This document shows, one piece after another, positions 17,701-24,040 of a stretch of DNA of 44,647 nucleotides. The notes below the pieces were generated by a model, which saw only the letters and a list, made by a program, of their open reading frames with translations, did not search any database and was not told where the DNA came from. Positions within the stretch are counted from its first letter, which is position 1; each line of letters begins with the position of its first letter. A program made the position numbers and the translations under genes. The DNA is from an uncultured Akkermansia sp. (GTDB lineage Bacteria > Verrucomicrobiota > Verrucomicrobiia > Verrucomicrobiales > Akkermansiaceae): positions 1 through 44,647 of the forward strand of contig CANQJI010000011.1 in the NCBI GenBank assembly GCA_947624205.1. Reading direction: 5' to 3'.

Positions 17701-18380
17701 CGGATATCCTGCCTGCCTCAATCTCGCATCATCTCTCAAGTCTCCGCCACCGCGTCGCGTACCAGGACGAAACTACTCACGACATTCTCACAAAACCCGT
17801 TCCTCTCATCGCCGAGCTTTGTCCCCTGCGCTATTCTTTCGAGATGATGTTCGTCATGCAAGCCACGGATAATCTCTGGGAGATCGAGAACCGCGCTATT
17901 GACGAGTTGCGTGATGAATTGAAGACCTTTGGCTCCGATGACGATGTCCGTTTCATCCAGCGCGCAGCCCTTTTGCTGAATACCACGGCTGCAGACGCGG
18001 ATGAGGCTCGCTCCATTCTGCGACGTGTGCGGAAAGTCGCCCTCAGTCGAAGTGAAGATCGCTTGCAGGAGCTTACTCATTCGCTGGAAAAGCGCCCCGT
18101 CTCCCCTTCCAATCAGCCGCTGGAATTCTTCTTCTCCAACAAGCGTCTTGTCGCTATTTCCGAAGGCGTCAAAACCGCGCGAAAGGATGCCCGCCTTGAA
18201 GAGCACCGCGGCTTCTTCCTCTCCCCCCGTCAGGCTCCTCCCCTGGGCTGGATTGACCAGGAAACCGATGCCGGCTCTGTCTCCACCCTTTGGCGAAATG
18301 GCATTTACCTCTTCCTCATGGGGCTCTTCCCCATTCTCCTCGCCGGTTACCGGCTCCGCCGCATCTGCCGTGGGAAGTGA
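14787..18380 (+). CDS. Very large ABCG-like ABC transporter with N-terminal regulatory region
   Basis: This 1197-residue single-chain protein is ordered as follows. A helical N-terminus (about 1-135, SRRAHAGIIADLFASIMSRV ... DILRYDFPN) resembles a TerB-like fold. A beta-rich region of about 330 residues follows, with FHA-like or repetitive sheet character (LSPADGRLSFRAVRCVNLI, HTLHQGDVIPIS). Next is a full ATPase: Walker A GPSGSGKST near 487, signature ISDGERSRLNLG, Walker B FLIDEP near 612, and LHRPAQ at the switch. The C-terminal membrane part has about six helices (YAMLLEGPLLALLIAGTL to LNIVPLLLVPQILLAGALV, and a last one near 1170). The ATPase-then-membrane order is that of ABCG half transporters. 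The substrate is unknown. Confidence 0.85.
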   Translation: MLTKLRRNLLETMLHLKRGLLRVRGLLVAIFARVPRRIGPKVESRRAHAGIIADLFASIMSRVDGLGAEDMDTVMDILRYDFPNVEHSWLADRFRTAYRAGFPLEVTLRLAAANRTEAERYSLALEILTILHRAGGDLTNPELFAEVTHGLGLSDADEQLERLISTPGATATHPIEVISFSNRIAEGNVTLSPADGRLSFRAVRCVNLIIIINDARAPLSVRGHTLHQGDVIPISSGQSVSLSESSLSFDMIRGFILARHAGMRYVCYLSLEGDAISISRQRPLSSVARITFGLHVDLEVLRRDADFVLDGIPLQHGTTVCTTFFTPFSIHGAGPYTFADLRDTGDSGHSYLLDPQTRKVVVTNLPYMNKPGALMLTPGLAPGMVFEVSYSRASNRGHLHVIEDATHALTVESIPVRGEAELKDGDLIALSSVQFLRCRFSAGVLDEESSLITSLHVRGLTRDFVRAGRVVDNIDFSLHRGEMACILGPSGSGKSTLLSLLAGHLSPTMGSVRYNSELLTPDNISLRQHVAFIPHEDILDEALTVEEHVYQASIARRPRLTHADRMRRVLTVLNFVGLGSLTKRSVGRAGERTISDGERSRLNLGLDLTGTAEVFLIDEPISGLSSGDAERVIQTLEGMSAGRILLCTLHRPAQSILNRFHKVMVLNSKGQMAFWGTPQEMVRYFQNAARDMGLHVSRESVAAGGADYVFEVLEAPNTHLGRRFADPGIWQERFESYSYRREESHPAPSRPESRADDESSLSAPPIPPVPRRTVPELLRLFYLWILRTLLGRIRSGMGLYAMLLEGPLLALLIAGTLRAASDTPYTFYKALHINEYLFLSLVLAMFFGLTDAACEILRDRLLLRRESNYKPFIAGYLLAKCLVITGIAAVQCTLYLLVGNAILRIHEMFWPHLGIMVLTAFVGIALSLMVSAFVRSERTALNIVPLLLVPQILLAGALVRFEEMNEFAPPLPDILPASISHHLSSLRHRVAYQDETTHDILTKPVPLIAELCPLRYSFEMMFVMQATDNLWEIENRAIDELRDELKTFGSDDDVRFIQRAALLLNTTAADADEARSILRRVRKVALSRSEDRLQELTHSLEKRPVSPSNQPLEFFFSNKRLVAISEGVKTARKDARLEEHRGFFLSPRQAPPLGWIDQETDAGSVSTLWRNGIYLFLMGLFPILLAGYRLRRICRGK

Positions 18381-18423
18381 TGCCCGCACCCGGTTTGCTT
18401 TTGGTTCGTTCTGATCGCGCGAT

Positions 18424-19086
18424 TCAGATACTATCCCCCACTTTTTTCTTTAGCCATTCTATGGCCATACCGCAGAAAGGTGTCGGATTTTTGAGTAAGT
18501 TGTCCAGACACTTTGAGCATTCTGACTTGAAATGAGAATCCTGGGGCAACCTCCTTTGTATCTCGATAAGCACTGCTTTACGATTTTGCGGTAATGACCG
18601 TTCAGGACAGTTCAGATTCAGGACAGACCGTAGCTCTTTGTCCAATTTTGGATCTTTAGCGCGTATTGTTCCATCACATTGATAATAAAGCTGGGAAATG
18701 ATTGCTTCATCGCAAGGATTTAGTTGTGTTACTTTGTCCTCCTTACTTGCATCACATGTAAGAGCCTTTTTGTTGCCACAACCACGGTTTCCTGAGCAAA
18801 CTGCATGCATATTTTTGTACTTCAGATCCATATCTGCCTGCCTCTTCCCGTTGTCTGGGTGCTGTGGATAAAAGTGCTCAATCGTCATCGACTCCTGGAG
18901 ACGTTTTTTAGCGGCTTTTTCCGGTATACGGCAAGTGCAATAGGCACATAAACCGTGTTGCTCCGCACACAGAGCAGCAAGTAGAATCTTCTTCACCTTC
19001 CCAGGTATGTTCCCGTACTCAGAATCGGTTTGATTTCTGAACTCCTGAAATTCTCTTGGTTCCTTTCCCTTTCGGATGTAAATCAT
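18424..19086 (-). CDS. ptuB: Septu-like HNH endonuclease (TIGR02646-type)
   Basis: This 220-residue protein has an HNH-type nuclease core: GLCAYCTCRI (first zinc pair), SMTIEHFYPQ with the catalytic His-type position, YKNMHAVCSGNRGCGNKK (Asn plus a second cysteine set), and LNPCDEAIISQLYY. This pattern is the TIGR02646/PtuB family, which partners PtuA ATPases in Septu anti-phage systems and in some retrons. The ATG at 19086 overlaps the end of the ATPase gene by 4 bp, so the two are coupled. No reverse transcriptase is nearby, which argues for a stand-alone Septu-type pair. It converges with the ABC gene, with 43 bp between the ends. Confidence 0.85.
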   Translation of the reverse strand: MIYIRKGKEPREFQEFRNQTDSEYGNIPGKVKKILLAALCAEQHGLCAYCTCRIPEKAAKKRLQESMTIEHFYPQHPDNGKRQADMDLKYKNMHAVCSGNRGCGNKKALTCDASKEDKVTQLNPCDEAIISQLYYQCDGTIRAKDPKLDKELRSVLNLNCPERSLPQNRKAVLIEIQRRLPQDSHFKSECSKCLDNLLKNPTPFCGMAIEWLKKKVGDSI

Positions 19087-20390
19087 GGCAAACGTTCCAA
19101 TTGTAAACTTACCCGGCAGGAGGTTACTTCGGTATCATCTTCCCCAAGCACCAAGGACAAGTCATCCAATATCTTTTCTGCCATTTCATAGTCTTTTTCG
19201 TCCATCCTGTTGTAATAGTCAGCAAATTTCTGTTTGATGGGTTCCGGACGCGTGGAAACATCCATGATTTCCCTCATGATCGAATTGACATCTCGACCGT
19301 AGGGCTGGACACTCTCTCGCTGCACCCTCCCGTTCTCTAACACCACTAAACGCCCTGTTGGTACGGAGTGAATGACAGCCGGGGCATGGGTACTTACGAT
19401 GAATTGGACTTTTGGGAAAAATTCCAGCAGATCCGGCAGTATCTTGTGTTGCCATGCCGGGTGTAGGTGCAAATCGACTTCGTCAATCAGTACGATACCG
19501 GGGGTTTCTTCCAATACTCGGTCAAAAAGTTGCGGATTGAGCATCGACATACGATAAGCGATGTCGGCAATCAGGCTGATAGCGCTCTTGTAGCCATCGC
19601 TTAGTTGATCAAGAGAGCTTACCAACCTTTCGCCTGTGGGAGTAGTGTACTGAAGTTCAATCTCCAGGTTGTCAAGATTGAAGCGCACATCGACCTCAGT
19701 GGCTCCGGTCAGAGCTCGAAAGCACCGAGCCACGACTTGTTTGACAGCCATGTATTCCGGACTCGCTTTCCCATTCTGTAAATCTCGAAGCGTCATTTTG
19801 CGGAACCATTGTAACATCAACTTATTATTAGCCGATGCGTCCAAGCTGTCGAGATAACCGTTCAAGCGTGAGGTCTTCTCAAGCGGGGCTTTTTGTTTCT
19901 CTCTCATCTGAGCCCATAAACGTCCCGTGCCGTAATAGGAAATAATCGGTAAAACTAAATCGGCGTCTCCCACCGATACGCGCTTAGCGTACGTGGCAGA
20001 TACTTGCCTGAAACGATCTGAATCCACTGTCACCGTATGTCCCTTCGCGCTCCGCAAAACTCGCGTCCATCGAATGCTCTCCCCTCCCAAACTTCCGTTT
20101 GCTTCAATGGATACAGGATACTGAGCCTGCACATCAATGCCACTGCCTAATAAGTAGCAGACATTTCGGGCGTCCTCTTTCCGGATGCCGAAGGTCTTCA
20201 TTTTCAATTCAGACATCAATGTCCCGGCGGCAACTGTGACAGCATCAAGAATTGCGGACTTACCCGCACCATTCTTCCCAACAAGAACCGTCAGACGCTC
20301 ATCAAATGTGACCGTTAGTTCCTCAAAACACCTAAAGTTTTCTACCGTGATTCTTGCAATTCTCATACAAAAGGGAACGATGTGACTCAT
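19083..20390 (-). CDS. ptuA: Septu-like AAA/ABC-type ATPase
   Basis: This 435-residue ATPase has the RecF/SMC-like opening MRIARITVENFRCFEEL, Walker A GKNGAGKS at residues 38-45, the hallmark YYGTGRLW, an ABC-like signature region SLDQLSDGYKSAI, Walker B GIVLIDEVDLHLHP and H-loop STHAP. These are the features of PtuA ATPases. In Septu the ATPase multimer licenses the HNH nuclease encoded by its partner to cut nucleic acid during infection. The start at 20390 is supported by AAGG 9 bp upstream; an internal ATG at 20366 begins the conserved domain directly. The 800 bp upstream are noncoding and separate it from the divergent ATPase gene at 21187. Confidence 0.85.
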   Translation of the reverse strand: MSHIVPFCMRIARITVENFRCFEELTVTFDERLTVLVGKNGAGKSAILDAVTVAAGTLMSELKMKTFGIRKEDARNVCYLLGSGIDVQAQYPVSIEANGSLGGESIRWTRVLRSAKGHTVTVDSDRFRQVSATYAKRVSVGDADLVLPIISYYGTGRLWAQMREKQKAPLEKTSRLNGYLDSLDASANNKLMLQWFRKMTLRDLQNGKASPEYMAVKQVVARCFRALTGATEVDVRFNLDNLEIELQYTTPTGERLVSSLDQLSDGYKSAISLIADIAYRMSMLNPQLFDRVLEETPGIVLIDEVDLHLHPAWQHKILPDLLEFFPKVQFIVSTHAPAVIHSVPTGRLVVLENGRVQRESVQPYGRDVNSIMREIMDVSTRPEPIKQKFADYYNRMDEKDYEMAEKILDDLSLVLGEDDTEVTSCRVSLQLERLP

Positions 20391-20455
20391 TCATTTTACC
20401 TTGAGAAAAGCTATTTGCAAGAACAAACGTTCATTGTCCCGTTATCGCGTAGTAC

Positions 20456-20507
20456 TGCAAAATTCAATGCATCAACTGTTCATGGCATAGGTTAAGTGCC
20501 ATGACAA
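20456..20507 (+). repeat. Direct repeat DR, left copy
   Basis: This is a 52-bp segment starting TGCAAAATTCAATGCATC and ending GCCATGACAA. It recurs at 23105-23155 with one gap and about four mismatches. It contains the inverted repeat TCATGGCA / TGCCATGA. The two copies bracket the ATPase/nuclease-like cassette. Confidence 0.75.
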
Positions 20508-20654
20508 TCGGTTCATTTCATCGTTGACTTGTTCTCGGTGAAGAGGCAAACGCTTTACTAGCTGCGGGGAGGCGACTAATTCTCCGGGCAGTGGTTGTCC
20601 GGTCAACTTTGTCTCTGGGTCAGTCAGCAGAGCAAACGCATTAGAAAATTGGAT
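20472..20654 (-). pseudogene. Possible 3' remnant of an unidentified gene
   Basis: On the minus strand 60 codons run from just after a TGA at 20655-20657 to a TGA at 20472-20474 and read like real protein (SNAFALLTDPETKLTGQPLP, then VKRLPLHREQVNDEMNRLSW). There is no start codon near the beginning. A second protein-like stretch, PWDTDILNDILFGNELEH, lies farther upstream in another frame. The reading frame ends inside the direct repeat. I do not recognise the family. Confidence 0.3.
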
Positions 20655-20734
20655 TCATTTTAAGGAAGGAGACAAATGGTTCATTTATGCTCTAATTCGT
20701 TGCCAAACAATATATCATTGAGTATATCTGTATC

Positions 20735-20905
20735 CCAGGGCAACCGCATTTGAGAGAAGTTAATCAACGGAGGAAATGCCCTTATTGACTGATATGATCG
20801 TCTATGCACATCATAAATCATGCCGGCAAGCGGTCATCATGTTGATGGCTCTAAAGCACTCTCTGCATACGTTAATGATTCAAAAAAATGTGCAACGCCC
20901 ATGTT
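20735..20905 (-). repeat. Dispersed repeat R2, copy B
   Basis: The reverse strand aligns with 1431-1604. The same blocks are kept (CTTTAGAGCCATCA, CATGATGACCGCTT, GGCATGATTTATGATG). The terminator-like left edge is weaker here: GGGCGTTGC, then a run of seven T. A plus-strand ORF that starts in this repeat (20776) has no protein-like character. Confidence 0.6.
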
Positions 20906-20935
20906 ATCAAAATCATACATCGTACATTGACTCAC

Positions 20936-21056
20936 CGGCACCACCCTGCCGGTTTGCCCCCGCGGGGCAACGCATCCGCGTTGCCCATCCGCACTTACAG
21001 CCGTCGTGTGTGTTGCAAATCGTACATAGGCAAACGCATTTCCTAATGCGTTTGCC
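20936..21056 (+). other. Hairpin-dense noncoding stretch before the ATPase gene
   Basis: Four perfect stems lie within 121 bp. They are CCGGCA/TGCCGG (20936-20953), TTGCCCC/GGGGCAA with a 3-nt loop (20954-20970), GGGCAACGC/GCGTTGCCC with a 4-nt loop (20965-20986), and GGCAAACGCATT/AATGCGTTTGCC with a 4-nt loop (21029-21056). The second and third share bases and are mutually exclusive, as in attenuators or switchable RNAs. None is followed by a T-run. A decayed relative of the last hairpin occurs at 23163-23189, just after the right direct repeat. Confidence 0.6.
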
Positions 21057-21186
21057 CCAGGTCGGACAAGGCTCCTTCCAGTGTAGTCAGAGGGCTCCCC
21101 GAAATCCAAATAATAGGAACACTTATGAAATAAGTCTTGCTAAATTCGTACAATTCTGGCATACATGAGGGCAGTATTGCAGAATC

Positions 21187-22497
21187 ATGAAGCTACGTCT
21201 TAAAAATATCGCGAAAATAAGCAATGCTGAAATCAAGCTCGATGGAGTCACAGTAATTGTTGGGAAAAACAATACGGGAAAGAGCACCTTAGGCAAATCT
21301 CTTTTTTGCCTGTTTCATGCTTTAGGTAGCGTAGAGAAAAAAATTTATGAACAGAAGGCTCGGCACACTCTGGAAGAGATCACGCAATTTCTTTTAACGC
21401 GCGGCTCAAAGACATTCTTGCAGGATTCTCAACACCCTGAAAGAAGCCTCCTCAGGTTAGGATCTTCTCTCGAGACGCTTGAGAATATTATTGAACTGTA
21501 CAGCAACAAAAAAGAGATAACCGCACGACAGGTTTGCGAAATTATCTTCCAAATGACACGCCCGGATCTGAAGAGCACCGAACTTCCCGAGATCACGGAT
21601 GAGGATATGTCCAGTGCTGCGGGTATAGCGGATTACCTCAATACATCAGATGAGGAAGTCATTCGTGATATCGTAAGCGCAACATTCAAGCAATCGTTTG
21701 ATAGCCAAGTGAACTCTAGGAATGCTCCGGGAGCTATGGGCGTTGTTCATGCTCAGATCCGGGGACATGATATCAAATGCTCGTTCATTGATGATGATTG
21801 CTCGTCTGTCGAGACCGATCTCCAACTCACAAATCAAGCCATTTTTCTCGACAATCCGTCTTTGTTGGATCGACTTAACTCTCCTAGGTTTGATTACGCT
21901 CTTCCCCTATGGGAACGCCTTATTCTCGAGAAAATACATGTTTCCCAAGACAGCAAACCTGAGGAGGGTGCTGTTGCACGTGTACGCAGCAAGAACAAGT
22001 TGCTTTCCATTCACAAGGTCATTGACAGTGCGATTGCTGGTTCGATCGTTACCTCCGAAGGGAAGCTTGCATTCAAGGAGGAGGAAAACTCCTATCCCAT
22101 TAACCTGGCTAACTTGTCGTACGGCGTCAAGACTTTCGTTATTCTAAAAATGCTTTTGGAGAGAAATATTCTCTCGCCACGGGATATACTTATCTTTGAT
22201 GAACCGGAAATTCATTTGCATCCGGAGTGGCAAATACTGCTTGCGCATGCTGTCGTCCTGCTCCAAAAAGAGTTTGATATGACGGTTCTTGTCACGACTC
22301 ATAGCCATTTTTTTGTCGATGCTGTCGATTTATTTACGCGGAAATACAAATGCTCCGATAAGGCTCATTTTTACGTTGCATCACAAATACAGAACTCTAC
22401 CTCTCTCGGCGAGATAGAGGGGGACTTGGATGCAGTTTACGACGAGATGTCCGGTGCCGTTGATCAACTTGATAGGATACGCAACAGTCTCTCATGA
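21187..22497 (+). CDS. AAA/ABC-type ATPase of a putative two-gene defence-like module
   Basis: This 436-residue ATPase begins MKLRLKNIAKISNAEIKLDG and has Walker A GKNNTGKS at residues 26-33. A long helical insertion follows, then LSYGVKTFVILKMLLE (signature-like region), Walker B ILIFDEPEIHLHP near 335-345 and H-loop TTHSHFF near 371. It resembles OLD/AAA_15-type ATPases but has no Toprim domain; the C-terminus ends soon after the H-loop. It overlaps by 4 bp (ATGA) the small nuclease-like gene, which implies a joint complex. No good ribosome site is seen before the ATG at 21187. It is not a copy of the Septu ATPase on the other strand: Walker motifs and insertions differ. Confidence 0.8.
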   Translation: MKLRLKNIAKISNAEIKLDGVTVIVGKNNTGKSTLGKSLFCLFHALGSVEKKIYEQKARHTLEEITQFLLTRGSKTFLQDSQHPERSLLRLGSSLETLENIIELYSNKKEITARQVCEIIFQMTRPDLKSTELPEITDEDMSSAAGIADYLNTSDEEVIRDIVSATFKQSFDSQVNSRNAPGAMGVVHAQIRGHDIKCSFIDDDCSSVETDLQLTNQAIFLDNPSLLDRLNSPRFDYALPLWERLILEKIHVSQDSKPEEGAVARVRSKNKLLSIHKVIDSAIAGSIVTSEGKLAFKEEENSYPINLANLSYGVKTFVILKMLLERNILSPRDILIFDEPEIHLHPEWQILLAHAVVLLQKEFDMTVLVTTHSHFFVDAVDLFTRKYKCSDKAHFYVASQIQNSTSLGEIEGDLDAVYDEMSGAVDQLDRIRNSLS

Positions 22498-23051
22498 GTT
22501 CCGATAACATAGAAATCAAATTTTGCGAGGACGGCAGCGTTGATCTCTCCGATTTTAGGAAGAGCTTCTCTGACGTCTCCCGGAACGATGCGGGAAAAAG
22601 TGTGGTGCAAAGTGATCATCAAGTCATCTTTTTTGATGATGTCGTGAAGGCTCATAAAAAATACCGCTGCTACGAAGGGCAGTTCAAATCCATGGATGCC
22701 CTCTACTCAGAGGGCAAGGGGAAAGACATTTGGCTGATTGAATTTAAGAGTGGGGAAGTTAATGCGGGCGACATAAAAGAAAAGGCCTGTCATAGTCTTT
22801 TAATTGCAATGGATCTCCGCCTTATCGAAAGCTTGGCTGATGCAAAATCCCGCGCTCATTTTGTTTTAGTCTATAAATTGGGGAACCGCGCCAATCTCAT
22901 GCGATACTCCTCAGGAAATCCCAATGAGCAAGCTTTTCCCAGAGCTCTTGGTAACATCCGATGGCTTTTTCATGATGCCGTTTCTTGCGTGCCGGAAAAA
23001 TTTATCTCCGATTTCATCATCCCTCACTACGGTGCGTTGGGCATGAACTAG
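22494..23051 (+). CDS. Small PD-(D/E)XK nuclease-like partner protein
   Basis: This 185-residue protein is of no family I can name. The middle has a nuclease-like pattern: Glu61 in CYEGQ, Asp68 in SMDALYSEG, then after a short strand Glu83-x-Lys85 in IWLIEFKSG, followed by a helix DIKEKACHSLLIAMDL. This order (E, D, ExK, helix) is what PD-(D/E)XK enzymes show. The remainder holds a strand HFVLVYKLGN and an Arg/Asn-rich loop. The start ATG overlaps the ATPase stop by 4 bp, so the two are produced together. Nuclease activity is an inference from the motif; an immunity or effector role follows only from the context. Confidence 0.6.
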   Translation: MSSDNIEIKFCEDGSVDLSDFRKSFSDVSRNDAGKSVVQSDHQVIFFDDVVKAHKKYRCYEGQFKSMDALYSEGKGKDIWLIEFKSGEVNAGDIKEKACHSLLIAMDLRLIESLADAKSRAHFVLVYKLGNRANLMRYSSGNPNEQAFPRALGNIRWLFHDAVSCVPEKFISDFIIPHYGALGMN

Positions 23052-23104
23052 CCGACTTGGCAGTCTGGTCGTGTTCACCAATGACAGATCGGTGTGTTGT
23101 GCAT

Positions 23105-23155
23105 TGCAAAATTCAATGCATCACTGTTCATGGCACAGATTGAGAGCCATGACAA
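23105..23155 (+). repeat. Direct repeat DR, right copy
   Basis: This 51-bp copy of 20456-20507 is in the same orientation, with one base missing and about four mismatches. It starts 54 bp after the stop of the nuclease-like gene. The inner inverted repeat is less perfect here. Confidence 0.75.
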
Positions 23156-23212
23156 GGGCAAGCTAATCGCATTAAATAATGCATTTGCCTATTTACGATT
23201 TAGGAGGCTTGA

Positions 23213-23611
23213 AGATGCTCCGTTCCTCAACAAATTGCCGACATATTAAACGAGGCTGTCCGCAGGGAAATCTGTGAAGATGACGCTGCACGAGGCTGCC
23301 GTTTTGTCCCGTACATCTCCATGCATGAATTTGAGACCCTCCTTTTTAGTCGTCCAGATGTGCTGGTCATTCACCTAGGGGTGAAACAGAACGAAGTGGA
23401 CGACCTCGTCTCAGACAGCGAAGGCTCGGAGTACATCTATTCCGGACGAGACACACTCCTTCCAAACGCATTCTAAAGTGGTGCCCCTCTTAAAAAAACC
23501 ATAGACAGAATTGCCATTGCCAAAGAAATAGGCATACCTACCATGCGTAATGCTTGCCTTCTTTTTGACGCCTGGCTCAACGAGTTGGAGTCTTCTCCAG
23601 TGTCTCCATGA
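23213..23611 (+). pseudogene. DUF4276-family gene remnant
   Basis: In one frame after a TGA at 23210-23212, a protein-like sequence reads PQQIADILNEAVRREI, then CRFVPYISMHEFETLLFSRP, the hallmark of DUF4276 (compare PYIQLHEFEALLFS). After an in-frame TAA it continues PLKKTIDRIAIAKEIGIPTM and CLLFDAWLNELE, the family's C-terminal motif. The N-terminal half is missing, part of the middle is deleted, and there is one internal stop. Functional DUF4276 proteins usually sit beside AAA ATPases in defence-type loci. This one is dead and is probably the leftover of another such pair that once occupied the site. Confidence 0.75.
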
Positions 23612-24040
23612 TCCAGCTTTTTAACTCACTCTGGATCAAAGAAAAATGGCAAGTGGATCCTGAAGAACAATCACTAGGAAGTTTCTAGGTTGATGTTTTC
23701 TGTGCCTGGTTTGATCTTGCTCCCGATCATCACCCTTCAAATTGCAGTATAAATTACGAAAACATGGACTGATCGCTTCCGGATTCAGTTCAGTAATTTT
23801 ATCACTGTCAATAAATTGCTTTGTTTGCCTATTGTGGACTATGCTTCGTAGCAAAGTCGTGAACATTGCAGTATAAACTGCGGAGACATGGTGAGGATTG
23901 GAAAATTCAACGCAACGGGGCGATAGCACAAAGGAAAGTGTGTCTCTCGTGCGAGAATCATTGGGTCTCCATAAAGCTTTCTCATACATTTTCGGTATTC
24001 ATAATTTTTTAAGGGATATTAATGTTTCGTCTGTGTTCAT
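23612..24040. other. Noncoding stretch with an imperfect 27-bp direct repeat
   Basis: I see no convincing gene. Two 27-bp units (23741-23767 and 23865-23891) share ATTGCAGTATAAA and ACATGG, with four mismatches. A minus-strand frame of 117 codons (23636-23989) spans both, but its composition is poor and it has no recognisable domain. The stretch separates the defence-type island from the polysaccharide locus. Confidence 0.45.

Noticed and set aside
20676..20753. Small plus-strand ORF of 25 codons preceded by AAGGAGAC
   Set aside because: The ribosome-like site is good, but the peptide has no features and the region is repeat-derived, so I cannot support it as a gene.
18424..21060. A retron (ncRNA plus reverse transcriptase with PtuAB effectors)
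   Set aside because: No reverse transcriptase motifs are found on either strand near the pair; only structured noncoding DNA is present.
20837..21109. A 90-codon minus-strand frame
   Set aside because: It crosses all four hairpins and part of R2, with no family features.
20776..21168. A 130-codon plus-strand frame before the ATPase gene
   Set aside because: It runs through repeat R2 and the hairpin cluster; the repeat alignment has frame-breaking gaps and the product resembles no protein.
20456..23155. A CRISPR array
   Set aside because: There are only two repeat copies, 2.65 kb apart with genes between; no regular spacers exist.
23636..23989. A 117-codon minus-strand frame
   Set aside because: It has no domain and a poor composition, and it spans the imperfect 27-bp repeats. 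Kept only as a note in the noncoding stretch.
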